Positions 10,363 through 22,893 of a DNA stretch of 64,000 nucleotides are shown one piece after another (the first letter of the stretch is position 1; each line of letters opens with the position of its first letter). Made by a program: the position numbers and the translations under genes. A model generated the notes under the pieces. It had not been told where the DNA came from. It searched no databases and saw nothing but the letters and a program-made list of their open reading frames with translations. The stretch comes from Galbula dea (taxonomy: Eukaryota > Chordata > Aves > Piciformes > Galbulidae): NCBI GenBank assembly GCA_013399015.1, contig VWZX01010538.1, positions 930,001 through 994,000 of the forward strand, written 5' to 3'.

Positions 10363-13300
10363 ATGGCAGACCTTGTGACATCCCATAAATAGCTTAAAGA
10401 TCCTGAAATCTAAAACCTGATTTGTGCCTTTTTATTGTTCAGGAGTTTCTTGGACAGCATTGGGTATGTGTTGACCATTTGTCTGCTCTTCTCAGAATTA
10501 AAGTGTGATTCTAAAGTATATAAAACCTAAAACCAAATACAACCAACCTAAATCCTAAACAAACTGTTCCTAAATTTCAGAAGAAAAATACTCCTTGACA
10601 GAGCAAGAGTTGTCATTCCATCCTCATATCTTCCCCTTAAAAAGACCAGATATGCAGCTGCTCTATTCACATGCTTGCTTTGTTCTCCCAACAATCTCCT
10701 CCTTCAATTCACTCTCCCTCATCCCCTTCTTCTCTCCATTTTCTCCACTTTTTATTCTTTATGCTTCTTTCTTTGCATTGATAATTTCCTCTGTAAATCT
10801 CAGGTTGCTCTTGCAGGTTTTGGGTTGGCTTTTTTTCCTTTTAACTACTGTTTCCCATATCATGCTGTAATAGATTCTTCTTACTTTCTTCCATCTCCAT
10901 GATGTTCATTGAACTGTCTTGCTCTGTCCTCTTTTACCTTCACCTAGTAGTAGCTACATTTGCACCCAGAGAAAAGTCTCCTGGGAACAGGCTCCCTTTG
11001 ACCAATGCCAAGTGGGGGAAAATGATTGCTACTAAATGAGATATGACTGAGTTCAGATCACTGATACTAACAGGAGATGGCAGCCATTTTGAATGAAATA
11101 AAACTGCATGTTCGAAGGCAAATACTGAACTTAAACAAAATCACTAAAGCCAGTATAAGCTACTTAAAGCTTAAATTGAACTTTACATTTGGCTATCAGA
11201 TTTATGTCAGAAGAGCAGCTTTTAAAATATTAAATTGTTTGATAACAAATTTATACAGATTTAAGCTTATTAAGTGAATTGACAAGCAATTACTGTAAGA
11301 ATACTGCTTACCTTAATACAGTTCTTTTGATCTGACAAGATTAAGATGTTGGAATTATTCACTGTTTTCAACGTAGCTAAGTAACCTGACGATATGAAAA
11401 TATTCTATTTTGGCAAAACTGCATTTTAATTGCTGTGATAGTAATATGTAAAATTAAATTACAAGATCAGTTTGGCAGTTTTTGTCTATTTGATTTCATC
11501 TTTAAAAAGACAAGCAGCCCTCAGTTAGGTTAAAATGAAACAACTCTAAACAGACAAAATGTTTCTATAATAAAACTTATTTTTTCAGTAACGTAATACG
11601 TCATTTTAACCTTCAAGCTAAGTGGAATATTCACTTTCTGGCAAAAAGGCTAACATGGTTTTTTTAGTCATCCTAGGCTTAAATTGCTTCATAATGAATT
11701 TCATAAAATAAAAATACACTCAGCACAATATTAATTGAGTTACCTAGGCTTATTGGGGCCTTTCTTACATTTCTTATTTTGGAACTGGTCCAGGTCAAGT
11801 AATTCAGATACCAAATTGAATTAAGCTGACATGTTCTGGTACAGCTGTTGTTATTATCTTGTAATTTCCAGTTATGAAAAAGTTGGCTCGTAGAAACAAA
11901 AAATATTTTTCTTCTAGTAGCTAGTTGATCAAAAACTGTCTTCATGTCCTGATTTTCCTTGGGTCAGGAGTGCTTCTCCATTTGTGAATATCATAGTATG
12001 CATTCTCCTTATTTTAATAATTGATCCACAAAGTGAAGCTGTCTCCTGGTGAGAATTGACAGTACACATAGGGTGTGGCCCCTTCCATATGAATCTTCAA
12101 ATCATTTGAAAAGCAATAACCCAGAAGTAAATAGCGATATAAAGGCGTGGTATAGAATGCCTGGAGCCAGTTCTGTGATAGCTGGGGTATTTCAACAAAT
12201 GAGGTATTCTCAGCTGCTGTAAGAAAGCAGTTTTCCTACCCTTAATGATTCAGAGTAGCACGAACAGGTTAGAACAAGTGTTGACAAACTCAGCAACAGC
12301 ATTGATTTAAGGCAGGCAGAACATGCAGTCCCACATAAACAGACTGTAGAAAGCAGAAACCTAAGTGTTTTAATAACCCATTTTCAGCTGCCCTAATTTA
12401 TCTTTCTCAGTTTTAGTCATCTCTCTTTCAGCCATAAAGCTATGCACATTTCATCCTTTGAAAAATCAGTCTGCACTTCTATTAAACATCTATGCTTCCA
12501 CACGTCTTATTTCATCTATGTAATTTTTATACAAGCATTAGTATTTGGTCCTGAATAATTAGTACTATGAATAATTCTCAGAATAAATATCCAGAATAAT
12601 TCATGGACCAGTACCTGATAGAACAGAAGTGCCAGTAAATGAAATTCTGAAAACTTTACCCAACCTACATTAATCATCAACATATTAATATTTTATGAGA
12701 TGAGCTCCTGTCAGGTTGTGTATTGATGTGGAGGCTGGAGATGTGTGGATAGTGGGTAATAAAAGGGAGGTAGTTGAAGTGTAGAACCACAGTGTACAGA
12801 GTAGATGGAATGTTAAGTAGTAGAGTTTGCATTTTCACTTTTTCGATGTAGCTATTTTTTCTGGTAGAATTTTCAGTGTAGTAACAACTCAATAATGAAA
12901 AAGTGGTAAACTGGAAATTGGAAACTATTGAAATAGTACAGTTTTTCACCTAGGTGCTGACTTGGTTTTAAAATGTTATACTTAACCTATTTGTGTTTGA
13001 GTTTCAGAATATTTTTAGAAATTCAGACAAGTGATTTTTTTTTTTCAGTTAAGCAACAGACACAATCTCCTTTGTAATATTTGTATATTTTATACCTGAT
13101 ATCAGCTTATAATTAATTTCTTGCAGTAGAAGTTTGGAAGGAAGTTTGGAAATACTAGAACTGTTACTTTACCTAGCAAATTGTTCTGAATAGGTAGCTA
13201 TTTGATGTGGGCTTATAAATGAAACTTCCAAAAGCTCTTATTTAATATCTCACTTTCAGCTTAATCTGACAGATATTTATTTTCTCAAAGCTGGTGATTC

Positions 13301-15223
13301 AGATTGCAAGAATTTTCCTTGGAAAGACGGAGTGTGCAGTTTTTCCTTTCCCACCTCCCCCCCTCTTTCGAGCCCTCTTCCTTTCAGCATAGGCAGCAGT
13401 GGAATGCCATCTAGAGATAAGACTTCAAACCCCATGATTCCTTGGGAGAGCATGCGCCGAAAGCTTCCAGTTGTCAAAGTGCTTTTGCAAGAGTGGTCGA
13501 CTATTTGTCATATACCAAACCTGAAAGAAGAAAATAAATATACTATCATTTTGTTGATCTTGAAATACTGAAAAACCAAAGGTAACTGTTTCTTAGAAAT
13601 TTCTGTGTTGACTGGGGGTTACTGCATGCAAACAGAGCTGGTATTGCTGTGGGGATATAGATTTCCCGTACTGGATTGTGAATTTGTACAAATACACCAG
13701 CAAATTATGAAGCGGTGCTGCGTATTAGTCCAACAGGAGACATTGGCTGGCCTGTCTTTCAGACTAATTTATCATCCAGTGTTTTTCTACTCAGGCTGCC
13801 TACATTCATTAAAGGTAGGTGTTGACCTTGACAATAGGGTTGAATTGTGCAGTGATTTTTACCTTCAAGAAGCAGTATGAAAATGAATGTGGATTACAGT
13901 CCTTAGGATAAAGTTCAAAACCAGCTAGCTAAGTCAAGGTGCATATTTGAAGCAACTGCTGTGCTAGCCACTATAGATAACCTGGTGACTAACTGATTTA
14001 AATATACTTTATTGACGACATAATTTTAACATTTCAGCTGCTGTGTGTTTCTCTCTAAGTATATTTTTACATTGATAGCTCAGAACCAGAGGAGGGATAC
14101 ACATAATTTTTTTTCTCTCTGATGTGGAATCACCAGTAGTTTTATGTAGCCTTTGGAGTAACAGTGATTTTGATAGAAATGAAGCTAATGGAAAGCTACA
14201 CAGAGCTCAGTATATTTTGGCTTATTGCAGTGTAGCTTTAAACCGCCTCTCAAGGTCTTCTGCACCCCCAGAAGCAGCTGCAGAGCTGCCTGTTATAGTT
14301 GAAATTGTTTACTCCATTCTTCCTTTGATGTTGTCTCACTACACAGTCTGTTCGTGAACCCTTGCTGTTCTGTTTACATATTGGACAGGTAAATAAAAGT
14401 GAGCATGAGCAGTAATGTAGTTGATAGTGGAAACCTGTCCTGACATTTTTTTAAACTAAAAAGTGTGTGTATGGCTCCAAAAAGATTTAAAAGAAAGGTG
14501 AAAGAAAAAGAAACAAAAATGTTAAAGATACACGTGGACTATGTGAAAACTGTTTATGTCAGAAAGGAGAGGATCATCAATTTCACTTTGCCACCTTTCT
14601 TAAACAGTTAATTGATTGTTTACTGTTTTGATTAAAACAACAATCCTAAAAAAAGTAGAATCTTAAGAATTTACATGTAATGGGATTAACTCAGGAGAAG
14701 TGCAATCGGGTATTCAGCAGTGATCATCTTTGACATAGTTAATGAAAAATAGTGATTTGAGGCTCATTTAAAATACTTTTGAGATTTAAAATGATCTCTT
14801 TAGTTGTCTGCAAAATGTGGAGGTTCCTGTTCTGGTTTCATACAATTGCTGTTCATTGACATCTGTATGTGTATTAGTACTAATGTATTTTTAAATAATA
14901 ATCAAATTATATGTTCTGTCTTAATTCATAGGAAGCACCTTTTCTAGCAGATAAGACTCAACCATTCTACATATATTTAGTTTAAACTTATGTATTGATG
15001 TAGCAAATAATTTGCATCTCTAGTCTTTGCCCTGTGCATATAAAGATGGCTTTTAAAATGTGTCATGTATTTTAATTTGCCCCATTTTTATTTGTTATTG
15101 TGAAAGCATCAGAAACATCATAGTCTAATACCTCCTCTTATTGTTTCAAATGAACAAATTACTGAATATTTCATATATATATATATAAATAGCAAGTAGA
15201 AATACCTTCAAGCAAGGACTGCT

Positions 15224-15760
15224 TTGTTGTACAATAGCGTTTTACACGTAAAGATCGTAAGGTCACTGAAGGCAAATGTAACACCAATCGGTGGCTTTGT
15301 ACATGAAGTGTCTCCACATTCTCCCCCTCCACCCCCGTCACTGCGACCGCCTCTCATGCCCCAAACAAATAGCGAGCTGTGCAACACAAAAAAGCCAGAA
15401 AACGATCGTGCAGTTAAGAACAGCTCCCGTGTCAGTGCGAGATTTTGTGTGCGCTTTCTCTCCGATGAATTGGAAGCTTGTTTGTTAATTAAGGAAAATC
15501 GGTACCCGGCTCCTTTAAAGGTCCCCTAATAGAAAAAGGGGTGGAGAGGAGCGAAGACTGGTGTCTTTTTAACCTTGCTGAAGGACGCAGCAGTATTTAT
15601 TGACGTATGCAAATAACCAGGGGGAGGAGGTGGAGGAGGGTGCTTGGAAAAACAGGAACCAGAATCAGTTTCTCATTGCAGGGTGAGAGCTCTGAGTTCC
15701 GGTGTAAGAGAAAAGAGACGTGGCGAAATTGCTGTATATCTCTGCCCTATAAGCACATCT
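15224..15760 (+). promoter_or_regulatory. CpG-enriched patch upstream of CPEB3 exon 2, possible alternative promoter
   Basis: By eye this ~540-bp stretch holds about twenty CpG dinucleotides, while the flanking intron is AT-rich and CpG-poor. That suggests an unmethylated regulatory element. It contains a CRE-like half site directly overlapping a POU octamer (TGACGTATGCAAAT, 15601-15614), a forkhead/TATA-like TATTTATT just before it, and a donor-like CAGG|GTGAGA with GT at 15683-15684. A transcript starting here could splice from 15682 to the exon 2 acceptor at 16025. Function is inference. It could instead be an enhancer. Confidence 0.4.
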
Positions 15761-16035
15761 CTCATTTAGACTGAAGGGAAACAAGGCATCAAAAAGGGTG
15801 AAGCATCTTAAAAATATTTTAAAGGCAATCTAGCACGATCAAAGGTCGCATTTCCTAAATGGGGGAGGGGGAAGATTACGGCTTTGCCTTGCAAGTTGCT
15901 GTAGCATAGCAGTAGGAATAGAAAGAGATTTTTGGCCAGCAAATGATTAAAACAGCCTGGTTTGTGATATGAATGACCATGTTAATAACCTGTCTTTGTG
16001 GTTTTTTTTCCCCTACTGTTTCAGCTGCGCAAACC

Positions 16036-16935
16036 ATGCAGGATGATTTACTGATGGACAAAAGCAAAGCCCAGCCCCAGCAGCAGCGGCAGCAACAGCA
16101 GCAAGATCCAAACTCAGCAGAAGCCCCCTCTACACCCATCTCGTCGGAGACACCCAAACCAGAAGACAACAGTTCAGTGACTAGTATCGGCACATCGGCT
16201 CCTTCCCAAAATAGCAAAGAGAAGATGCAGATGGAGTCTCCCATTTTGCCTGGCTTGAGCTTTCACCAGCCTCAACAAGACCCTGCAGCCGGCACCTCCT
16301 TGTCTCCTTCCTTTGGCAGTACCTGGTCTACAGGGACCACAAATACAGTGGATGATAGCTTTTTCCAAGGGATTACTCCAGTAAATGGGACAATGCTTTT
16401 CCAGAATTTTCCACACCATGTCAACCCTGTATTTGGTGGCACTTTCTCGCCTCAGATTGGCCTAGCTCAGACTCAACACCACCAACATCAGCAGCAGCAG
16501 CAGCAGCAAGCTCAGCAGCAGCAGCAGCAGCGGAGGTCCCCTGTAAGCCCTAATCAGGCACCTTTTGCCCAGAGAAATGCTGCTTACAGCCATCAGCCCA
16601 TCATGACCAGCAAACCGTCTTCCTCCTCCGCCTCCTCGTCTTCTTCCTCCAGCTGGAATAACCATCAAAATGCAGCTTGGAGTACACCTTCTAACCCCTG
16701 GGGTGGGCTGCAGGCTGGTAGGGACCCTCGAAGGGCAGTTGGAGTGGGGGTCGGCGTGGGAGTGGGGGTCGGCGTACCCTCCCCCCTCAATCCCATTTCA
16801 CCCCTTAAAAAACCATTCTCCAGCAATGTCATTGCCCCTCCGAAGTTCCCACGAGCTGCACCCTTAACCCCCAAATCCTGGATGGAAGACAACGCGTTCA
16901 GGACGGACAATGGCAACAGTCTGTTGCCTTTTCAG
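16036..16935 (+). CDS. CPEB3: CPEB3 first coding exon (N-terminal disordered region)
   Basis: CPEB3 binds U-rich or CPE-like elements in mRNA 3' UTRs and represses or activates translation, notably at synapses. Its N-terminal half is low-complexity and prion-like. The exon runs from 16025 (acceptor TTTCAG) to 16935 (donor CAG|GTAAAT). Translation starts at 16036 (MQDDLLMDKS) with A at -3, 11 nt into the exon. The 300 codons contain a short Q tract (residues 15-23), the conserved core FFQGITPVNGTMLFQNFPHHVNPVFGGTFSPQIGLAQTQ (109-147, quoted in pieces: FFQGITPVNGTMLFQNF then PHHVNPVFGGTFSPQ), Q7-A-Q6 (152-165), a Ser tract (195-206), WGGLQAGRDPRRA then alternating Val/Gly (235-247), and SPLKKPFSSNVIAPPKFPRA before the end. 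The exon ends in phase 0. Identity to CPEB3 rather than CPEB2/4 is judged from MQDDLLMDKS and the Gly-Val repeat. The frame stays open into the intron to 17058, which is a retention product at most. Confidence 0.96.
16489..16530 (+). repeat. CAG/CAA trinucleotide repeat coding for Q7-A-Q6
   Basis: Six CAG, one CAA, one GCT (Ala), then six CAG, in frame with CPEB3 codons 152-165. It follows a His/Gln stretch. Nearly pure CAG on either side of the GCT interruption makes it prone to length variation. Confidence 0.97.
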
Positions 16936-18164
16936 GTAAATGACTACATGCACCTTCTACATGGTGACAGCTATCACAAAGTTGTATTTTTTGCAGGGGG
17001 TGTGTTTCACATTACTGTTCTGAGAGGCATCTCTGTAACTCACATTTGCATCACGTAGTCACCCTATAGGAAAGAAGTGGGGTTGATCTTATGGACAGAT
17101 ATTCAAAATTCTGGTTTAAGGTTGATAGTCTTGTTTTTATTGTAACTTATTCTTAAATGTGACAGGGATTTTGTTGGTGGTGGTGGTTTTATTTTAGTGT
17201 CTGAAAGATAATAGCCTTCTGTTCTGAAAAACAGGTTTGCCAGAATACATTCTCTTAGTGCTGTGTGTTATCTTTTTTTTTTTCATGTTCTCCCATATGT
17301 GAAAAACAAGACATGTTAAAATAGCTGGCTTCGGTTTTCTGACTGGCCTGTTAATTTTAACCAAAGATGCTTCTTGACCTGAAATCCAGTTAACTATTTT
17401 ATCACCATTGAAATAACTAATTGTCTTTATGTTGTGGTGGTATTTAATGGGGAGTTTGTTTGCACAAGGTATACATATGAAAAGCTGTATATGTCTGATA
17501 TGTATACCCTGTTGTTACATTCACAGTAGACGTTTTGAATATATCTAGAAGCAGCGTGGGTGTGTGTGGAAAGAGTGGCGTATCTGTCCTTTTTAGTAAG
17601 GAAATGCCTAATGCAATTGATGTGATTTAGAAATGGCAGGGAGGTATTGTATAAAACAAACCATGTTATGCTATTTGAAATATTTGTAGAGAAAAGAGAC
17701 AATAGGACACGACCTTCAGAGCCATATTGCAATGGAGTCTATTTACTAGCTACATAGCTCTGAAATATTTAAAGCTGCAGTGCCCTTTACTGTTTTTTTT
17801 ATCTATGACGACAAAGCAGATCAATTGCAGCTGAAACTGGGCCACATAGAAGATTTGCAATTTCAATGCAGAATGAAACCATTCATGGTGCAAAATCCAT
17901 TTTAAGTTGAAAAAAACACAGCATGCACTTGCAGTTTTATCTATACAAGGTGAAGCGAATCTCAAATTTCTTCTAGGTTAGCTTTTTTAGTCTCAGAAAA
18001 ATGGAAATTTTCTGTTTTGAAAAACAGTGAAATCATGTATGATTTCTCTTTAGGTAATCACTATCAACAAAGTATGAAATGTTAGAGTTCATTCTCTGAC
18101 ATGTTTAACTTACAGGCTTGGTAAGAATAGCATCTAGATTGAGACTTAGTATTAGAAACGAAGT

Positions 18165-18203
18165 AAAAAAAAAAAAAAAAAAAAACCCAAACCCAAAACC
18201 AAC
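18165..18203 (+). repeat. Poly(A) followed by AAACCC-like tract
   Basis: About 21 consecutive A (18165-18185) run into CCCAAACCCAAAACCAAC. Similar A-rich/C-run tracts recur at 19976-20006, 43527-43567 and 62910-62985. It could be the degraded tail of a retroposon or simple low-complexity DNA. Confidence 0.8.
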
Positions 18204-21200
18204 AAACATCACCCCCCTATTACTTTTAGAGATTGTTGAAGTAAAATATATGCTTTCCTGTGTGCTTTTCAGTCCCATTCAAAGAGGGCACCTTATAGTC
18301 AGCCCTGAAATTTCATTTTGCTGCTTCATTCTGTTTAAAGGGAGAGTTGCTTTTTTTTTATTGGCTACCTTAAATGAAGGCGGAGTGGCTTCTGGTGAAC
18401 TGCTGGTCAGTGTCTCTGAGGCACTGAAGTCTGGATTACACTACAGAAACAATATGCCTAGCGAAACTACTGTGTTGCACAAAGCACAGCAACACAAAAG
18501 CTAATTAATATAGCTCCCAGACATTTTTTAGGACTGGGGAATTTATTTCAATTTACAATTACCCTTTTATTTAATTTGTCTACATGTAAGACATTACAAA
18601 TTCTGATAAATTTGTGCTAGTAGGGAAACCAACAGCAAATGGTCTTATTTTTGTGGTTTGGTTTGTGAGACACATCTTTAATGAATACAGAACTTTTATT
18701 ATTGTGACTGTAAATTATTACAAATTAAACTAGTGGGTATTTAATCATCTCTAGGGGAAAAAATAGATAAATGTTTTTAAAGAAAAGTTATTGTGATTTC
18801 AGAATTAGGGTTTTGAAAAGCTAAGGTGTTAACCAATATGTAAATTTGGAAACTTGTTTTCTTCTCTGTGAATTTGACCTGGTATTTTTCCTGTTCAACT
18901 GAAAGGAGATACTTAGACTGTTCTCAGCCATTGCTGGAATAACAGTCTGATTTCAGAGACTTGGACAACTTGTCTTTTTTTTTTTTCCTGTTAGATTCTT
19001 TTTAATACAAGATGCCAAATTTTGCATACAAGATTGTAATCTAGGTTAATATTGATTGTTCCTATACTTAACAAATTGCCAAAGAAGTCTTGAAACCATA
19101 CTATTTTAGGTGGCAACTGTTTAGTTGCATTGATAAAAACGAAAATCAGTGTAATATAGGAGTTTAATATTTACTGCCTGAGTTCTCATTGCCTTTTTTT
19201 CTTCTTCTTCCCCCTCCCTCCTCCTCCCCCCGAAATTGGGCAATATGTTGACACAGTTGACACAGTAAATTCTGCTTGTCAGCATTATCAAGTGATTCTG
19301 GAAGGTTTATCTCTGTATATCTGCCACCCTTCATAACTGAGCGTTTTTGATCTGCTTCAGAAATATATTTGAGTAAACTTGCTAGCAGCACATTAATGCA
19401 CATTAGCAAGTTCTTTGTGCTAACCTGTTCTTTTCTGTTACGTTGAGATTGTAAGACTTTTTTTAAATCTGTGGTTTATGTGTAATTAATTCCTTAATAA
19501 GATATGAAGCTCAAGATGTTCTAAGTAAAAAGAAAAATATTAAAAGGTTCACTGATTGAATTAATACCAGTGATACTTGTTTTTTAATTCAGGTCTTTTC
19601 AGTGATCAAAATTTTAAGCTGAAAATTTATATAGGTTTGTGTTCTGGTTCTGTAATATTTGAAGACAGCTGATACTCAGCTACTGATATATCTAGGTCTA
19701 GGAAAAAATGCTGAATTTGAAAATGTTTCTCTTAAGCATATCTATATAGAGCAATATGCTACATCTTCATCCCCAAACTTTAGTAATACATTAGTGTGCC
19801 TTGTATGTCAAAAGCAATCGGCATCTGTCCCAAGGAGCTGTCTGCTGCAGAACATAACAGAACATTTAAAATATCAATTGGTAGGTATTCTGTTGGTGTC
19901 TGCTTTATGATTGGTGTTGAAGGAGGCTGTTTTCATATACTTGTTGAGGAAAATTGGTTGCATTCTGTAAATAAATAAAAAAAAAAAACAAAAAACCAAA
20001 CCCAAAACTGAAGATAAAAAGCTGATAGTTGAAAGGGAAAAGAAGCGATTGGTCTGGAATGAAATGCAGCATAGCAAATACAAGTTGGCGATAAGATCAC
20101 AGGAATGGATGTGGAACAAGGCCACATATGAAATACAAAAATGTGCCCAGTTTTTCTTCTGAATATTCTTCAGCTTCTGAGTGGTTCAGGTAAAGATATT
20201 CTGTGCTTATCATGTGAATAGCAGTAGTGTTGTACCATTATGCTAGATGATCCTCATTTCTTGCATTTGAGGCTGACATTAATTGTTCCTGGCACCTGGG
20301 CAAGGGTTTAGTTCCTTTTTACAGCAGCCTTGTGGGGCTTGAAGAGAGCTATTGTCATCTTGTACTTCTGAGGTACTCCCAGAATTCTCTCTTCCTTCTC
20401 TCAGGTAAATAGTATATTTCTTTTGGATTTTGGCCATACAAAGATATTGGGACACAGTTTTGTGGTGTTAGGGTGATTGATAAAGCCTGAAATAGACCCT
20501 TGGAAGGATGGATAAGAAATTCTCCTTGTGATGGAGAAGGTAAGAGAAGGAATTAAATGTTTGGAGATCAGCATGCTAATTAAGGAAGCCTACCCTACAG
20601 ATCTTTAATAATAGCAACGCAATAACAATTTCCCAGAAATTGTTCCAGGTTTTTATGTTTTCTGACTAATGTTCTTCAGAAACAATAAAAAATACACAAT
20701 TGGAAGTTTTAGATTTAAAAAATGCAAGTAGTTTGGTGCTCTGAAGATTCTGGCATTTATCAAGTCTTTCTTGGCAAGTTTACTGATAAGTACTTCTCTA
20801 CCAGAAATATTGTGGATAAAGATAATTTTAACATGCTGTCTTTCTGCAGTGAGACTGGCAAAATTTATAATTTTATCCGGGTCCAGACTAACATCTATTG
20901 AAGTCGATGAGGAAAAAAAGAAACACCAAAACATCACCCCCACACACAAAAAACCCCCTAAATCTAGAAATTATATTTAACTTCAATATTTCATACTTAA
21001 AATATTAAAATGCAAATTCAAACATGTAGTGAGTTTGTATATAAGTATATATGCATTAATAGATGTTTGTATGAATATGTATTTATAGATTTAGATGTAG
21101 AGAACACTAATCAGTAATACTTTAGCAGGCACAAGTACTTTGTGTTGTACTAAACATGCCATAGTTGTTTCTTGAGTGAAATTAAGGGCAAGGGAATGGC

Positions 21201-22477
21201 CACTCCATAATGTTTATAATTCTAATGTGACTTCTGGTTGATGATTAATAGATAGTTCCTTAAGAAGCTGCTTTTCTTTTAAACATTTGAAGTCCTTCAG
21301 GCCTCTGATATTAGCCCATACTTAGCTTTCTCCCTGTCAGTGCACACTGATAGTCAAATTTTGCGCATACACACACATACATATGCATATACACGCTTAA
21401 GCAGTGAATGAATGCAGAGTAATTTTTGTCTTCAAGCCATAAGGAAAAAGACTATTAAATACACCATTAACTTCAATTTTATAATGTTTGTGCTAACTTC
21501 TTCACAGGCAATGAATTGGCTGTAACTTATTTGTCATGGTTCTGTTTCTTACCACTACAGTAACTTGAAATGTGTTGGAGCATTCATGAGTGTAACAAAT
21601 ACAGTTTTATGTTTATGAGTAAAGGAATTTTTCCTACTGATCTCCTGAGATAGTGTTAGAAGTTTGAAAATAGTATTCATAAATGAAAGATGCTTGTCCT
21701 AGAAATTAAATCAAAACATCATTCCATATTGTGGCATAAACTCCCACATGAAATAAAGGCCTTTACAGACTTCACAGTTTTTCCAAAAATAAGCATGCTG
21801 CTTTTACTTTTATCATTGTAACATGTAATATGTTATTTAAGGAAAAGAATATGTTCAAGACCTTTAGCATAATGACAGTTAGCAGACTCTAGGTAAGGGG
21901 AGGGGGGGAGATTTTTTCTGTTTTCCCCCACTCTGTCTGCTCAAGTCCCAAAAATCAATACTGAAAGCTTTTTGTGTATAATTGTTGGTTGTAATTAACT
22001 GCTGAAAATGGAGCACCATATTCTTTAGGCATATAAGAGGATTGTTTCTTGTATCCCATGTCTTCAGAAAAATCATTGTTTTATTGTCAGAGGGTATAAA
22101 AAAACTAGGTAAAGAAATTTTGTACAAATTGTGGGAGGAACAATAGAAGTAGGTGGAAGTTACTGCCTTCTCTCAGGAGTAATCAAACTGTGCCCTTCTA
22201 GCCTATTGCAAGGTCAGTTAAGTGTTTAGCTTCTCAAGATGCTGCTTGAACTAGTTCTTACCGTTCTCAACTCGGTGTGCTTGTTTGGTATGGTGAGGTG
22301 GAAAGAAAATTTCAGAGAGGGCAGGAAACAGTTTTCTAATTCCTTTTTACTCAGCATAAGGCCAGCTGAATTTCAGTTTGGGTGCTTTTCTGGTGCTATG
22401 TGAGCTAATAACTTCCCTTCTACATGGAAACTTCTGAAATGTCCACATGTACTTGAAGAGATTTTTTTTTAATAAGG

Positions 22478-22594
22478 AATTTTCAGTAACGCTTGCTTTA
22501 GAACTACATTCACAAAGTAGGTTTTGCTGTTACTGAGATAATTTTCCTCTCAAATACTTTAAGCTAAACTTATTTTTTCAGTAACTTTGTAAGT
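22478..22594 (+). repeat. Local duplication, copy 1
   Basis: Shares with 22773-22893 the collinear blocks AATTTTCAGTAAYGCTTGCT, TTTAGAACTACAT, AGGTTTTGCT, GAGATAATTT, CCTCT and ACTTTAAGCTAAACTTATTT. The copies differ by scattered substitutions and small indels, and their starts are 295 nt apart. No known repeat family was recognised. Confidence 0.85.
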
Positions 22595-22772
22595 GGGACA
22601 TGTAGTAGGAGAAATATAAACCATGTATATATCAAAGCTTTAGGCAAATTTGCCCTTCCTAATAATATTGGCATTCTGTGTATAAATATAGACAAAATAC
22701 ATGTCTGTACATCTGTAATCTGCATCTGTGGATGTGTAAGCAGTTAATTTTCTCCAAAAACAACTTATAATT

Positions 22773-22893
22773 AATTTTCAGTAATGCTTGCTTTAGAACT
22801 ACATACACAAAATAGGTTTTGCTCTTATTGAGATAATTTGCCTCTTTTTCATACTTTAAGCTAAACTTATTTTTTTCAGCAACTGTGCAAGTT
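22773..22893 (+). repeat. Local duplication, copy 2
   Basis: Second copy of the segment at 22478-22594, in the same orientation. The two together look like an old segmental duplication of about 300 bp in which only this ~120-bp portion is still clearly alignable, or like two insertions of one unrecognised short element. Confidence 0.85.

Larger units (their letters stand above)
8062..16024 (+). other. CPEB3: CPEB3 intron 1 (5' boundary tentative)
   Basis: Inferred first intron, from a candidate non-coding exon 1 donor at 8062 to the acceptor TTTCAG ending at 16024. The right boundary is firm because the conserved start codon follows 11 nt later. The left boundary is a guess within the CpG island. 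The interval contains one CR1 tail (10235-10362), AT-rich unique sequence, a (TA)n tract at 15174-15187 and a CpG-enriched patch at 15224-15760. No conserved protein-coding exon was recognised. Confidence 0.6.

Noticed and set aside
15973..16035. Upstream in-frame extension of the CPEB3 frame
   Set aside because: It lies before the TTTCAG acceptor at 16024 and reads through the pyrimidine tract. The conserved MQDDLLMDKS start is at 16036.
15876..16916. Antisense frames opposite CPEB3 exon 2 (poly-L, poly-T/P)
   Set aside because: They mirror the CAG, Ser and Gly-Val repeats and carry no independent signal.
16936..17058. Continuation of the CPEB3 frame past exon 2
   Set aside because: A consensus donor GTAAAT and a matching downstream exon show this is intron. 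The 40 extra residues would arise only by intron retention.
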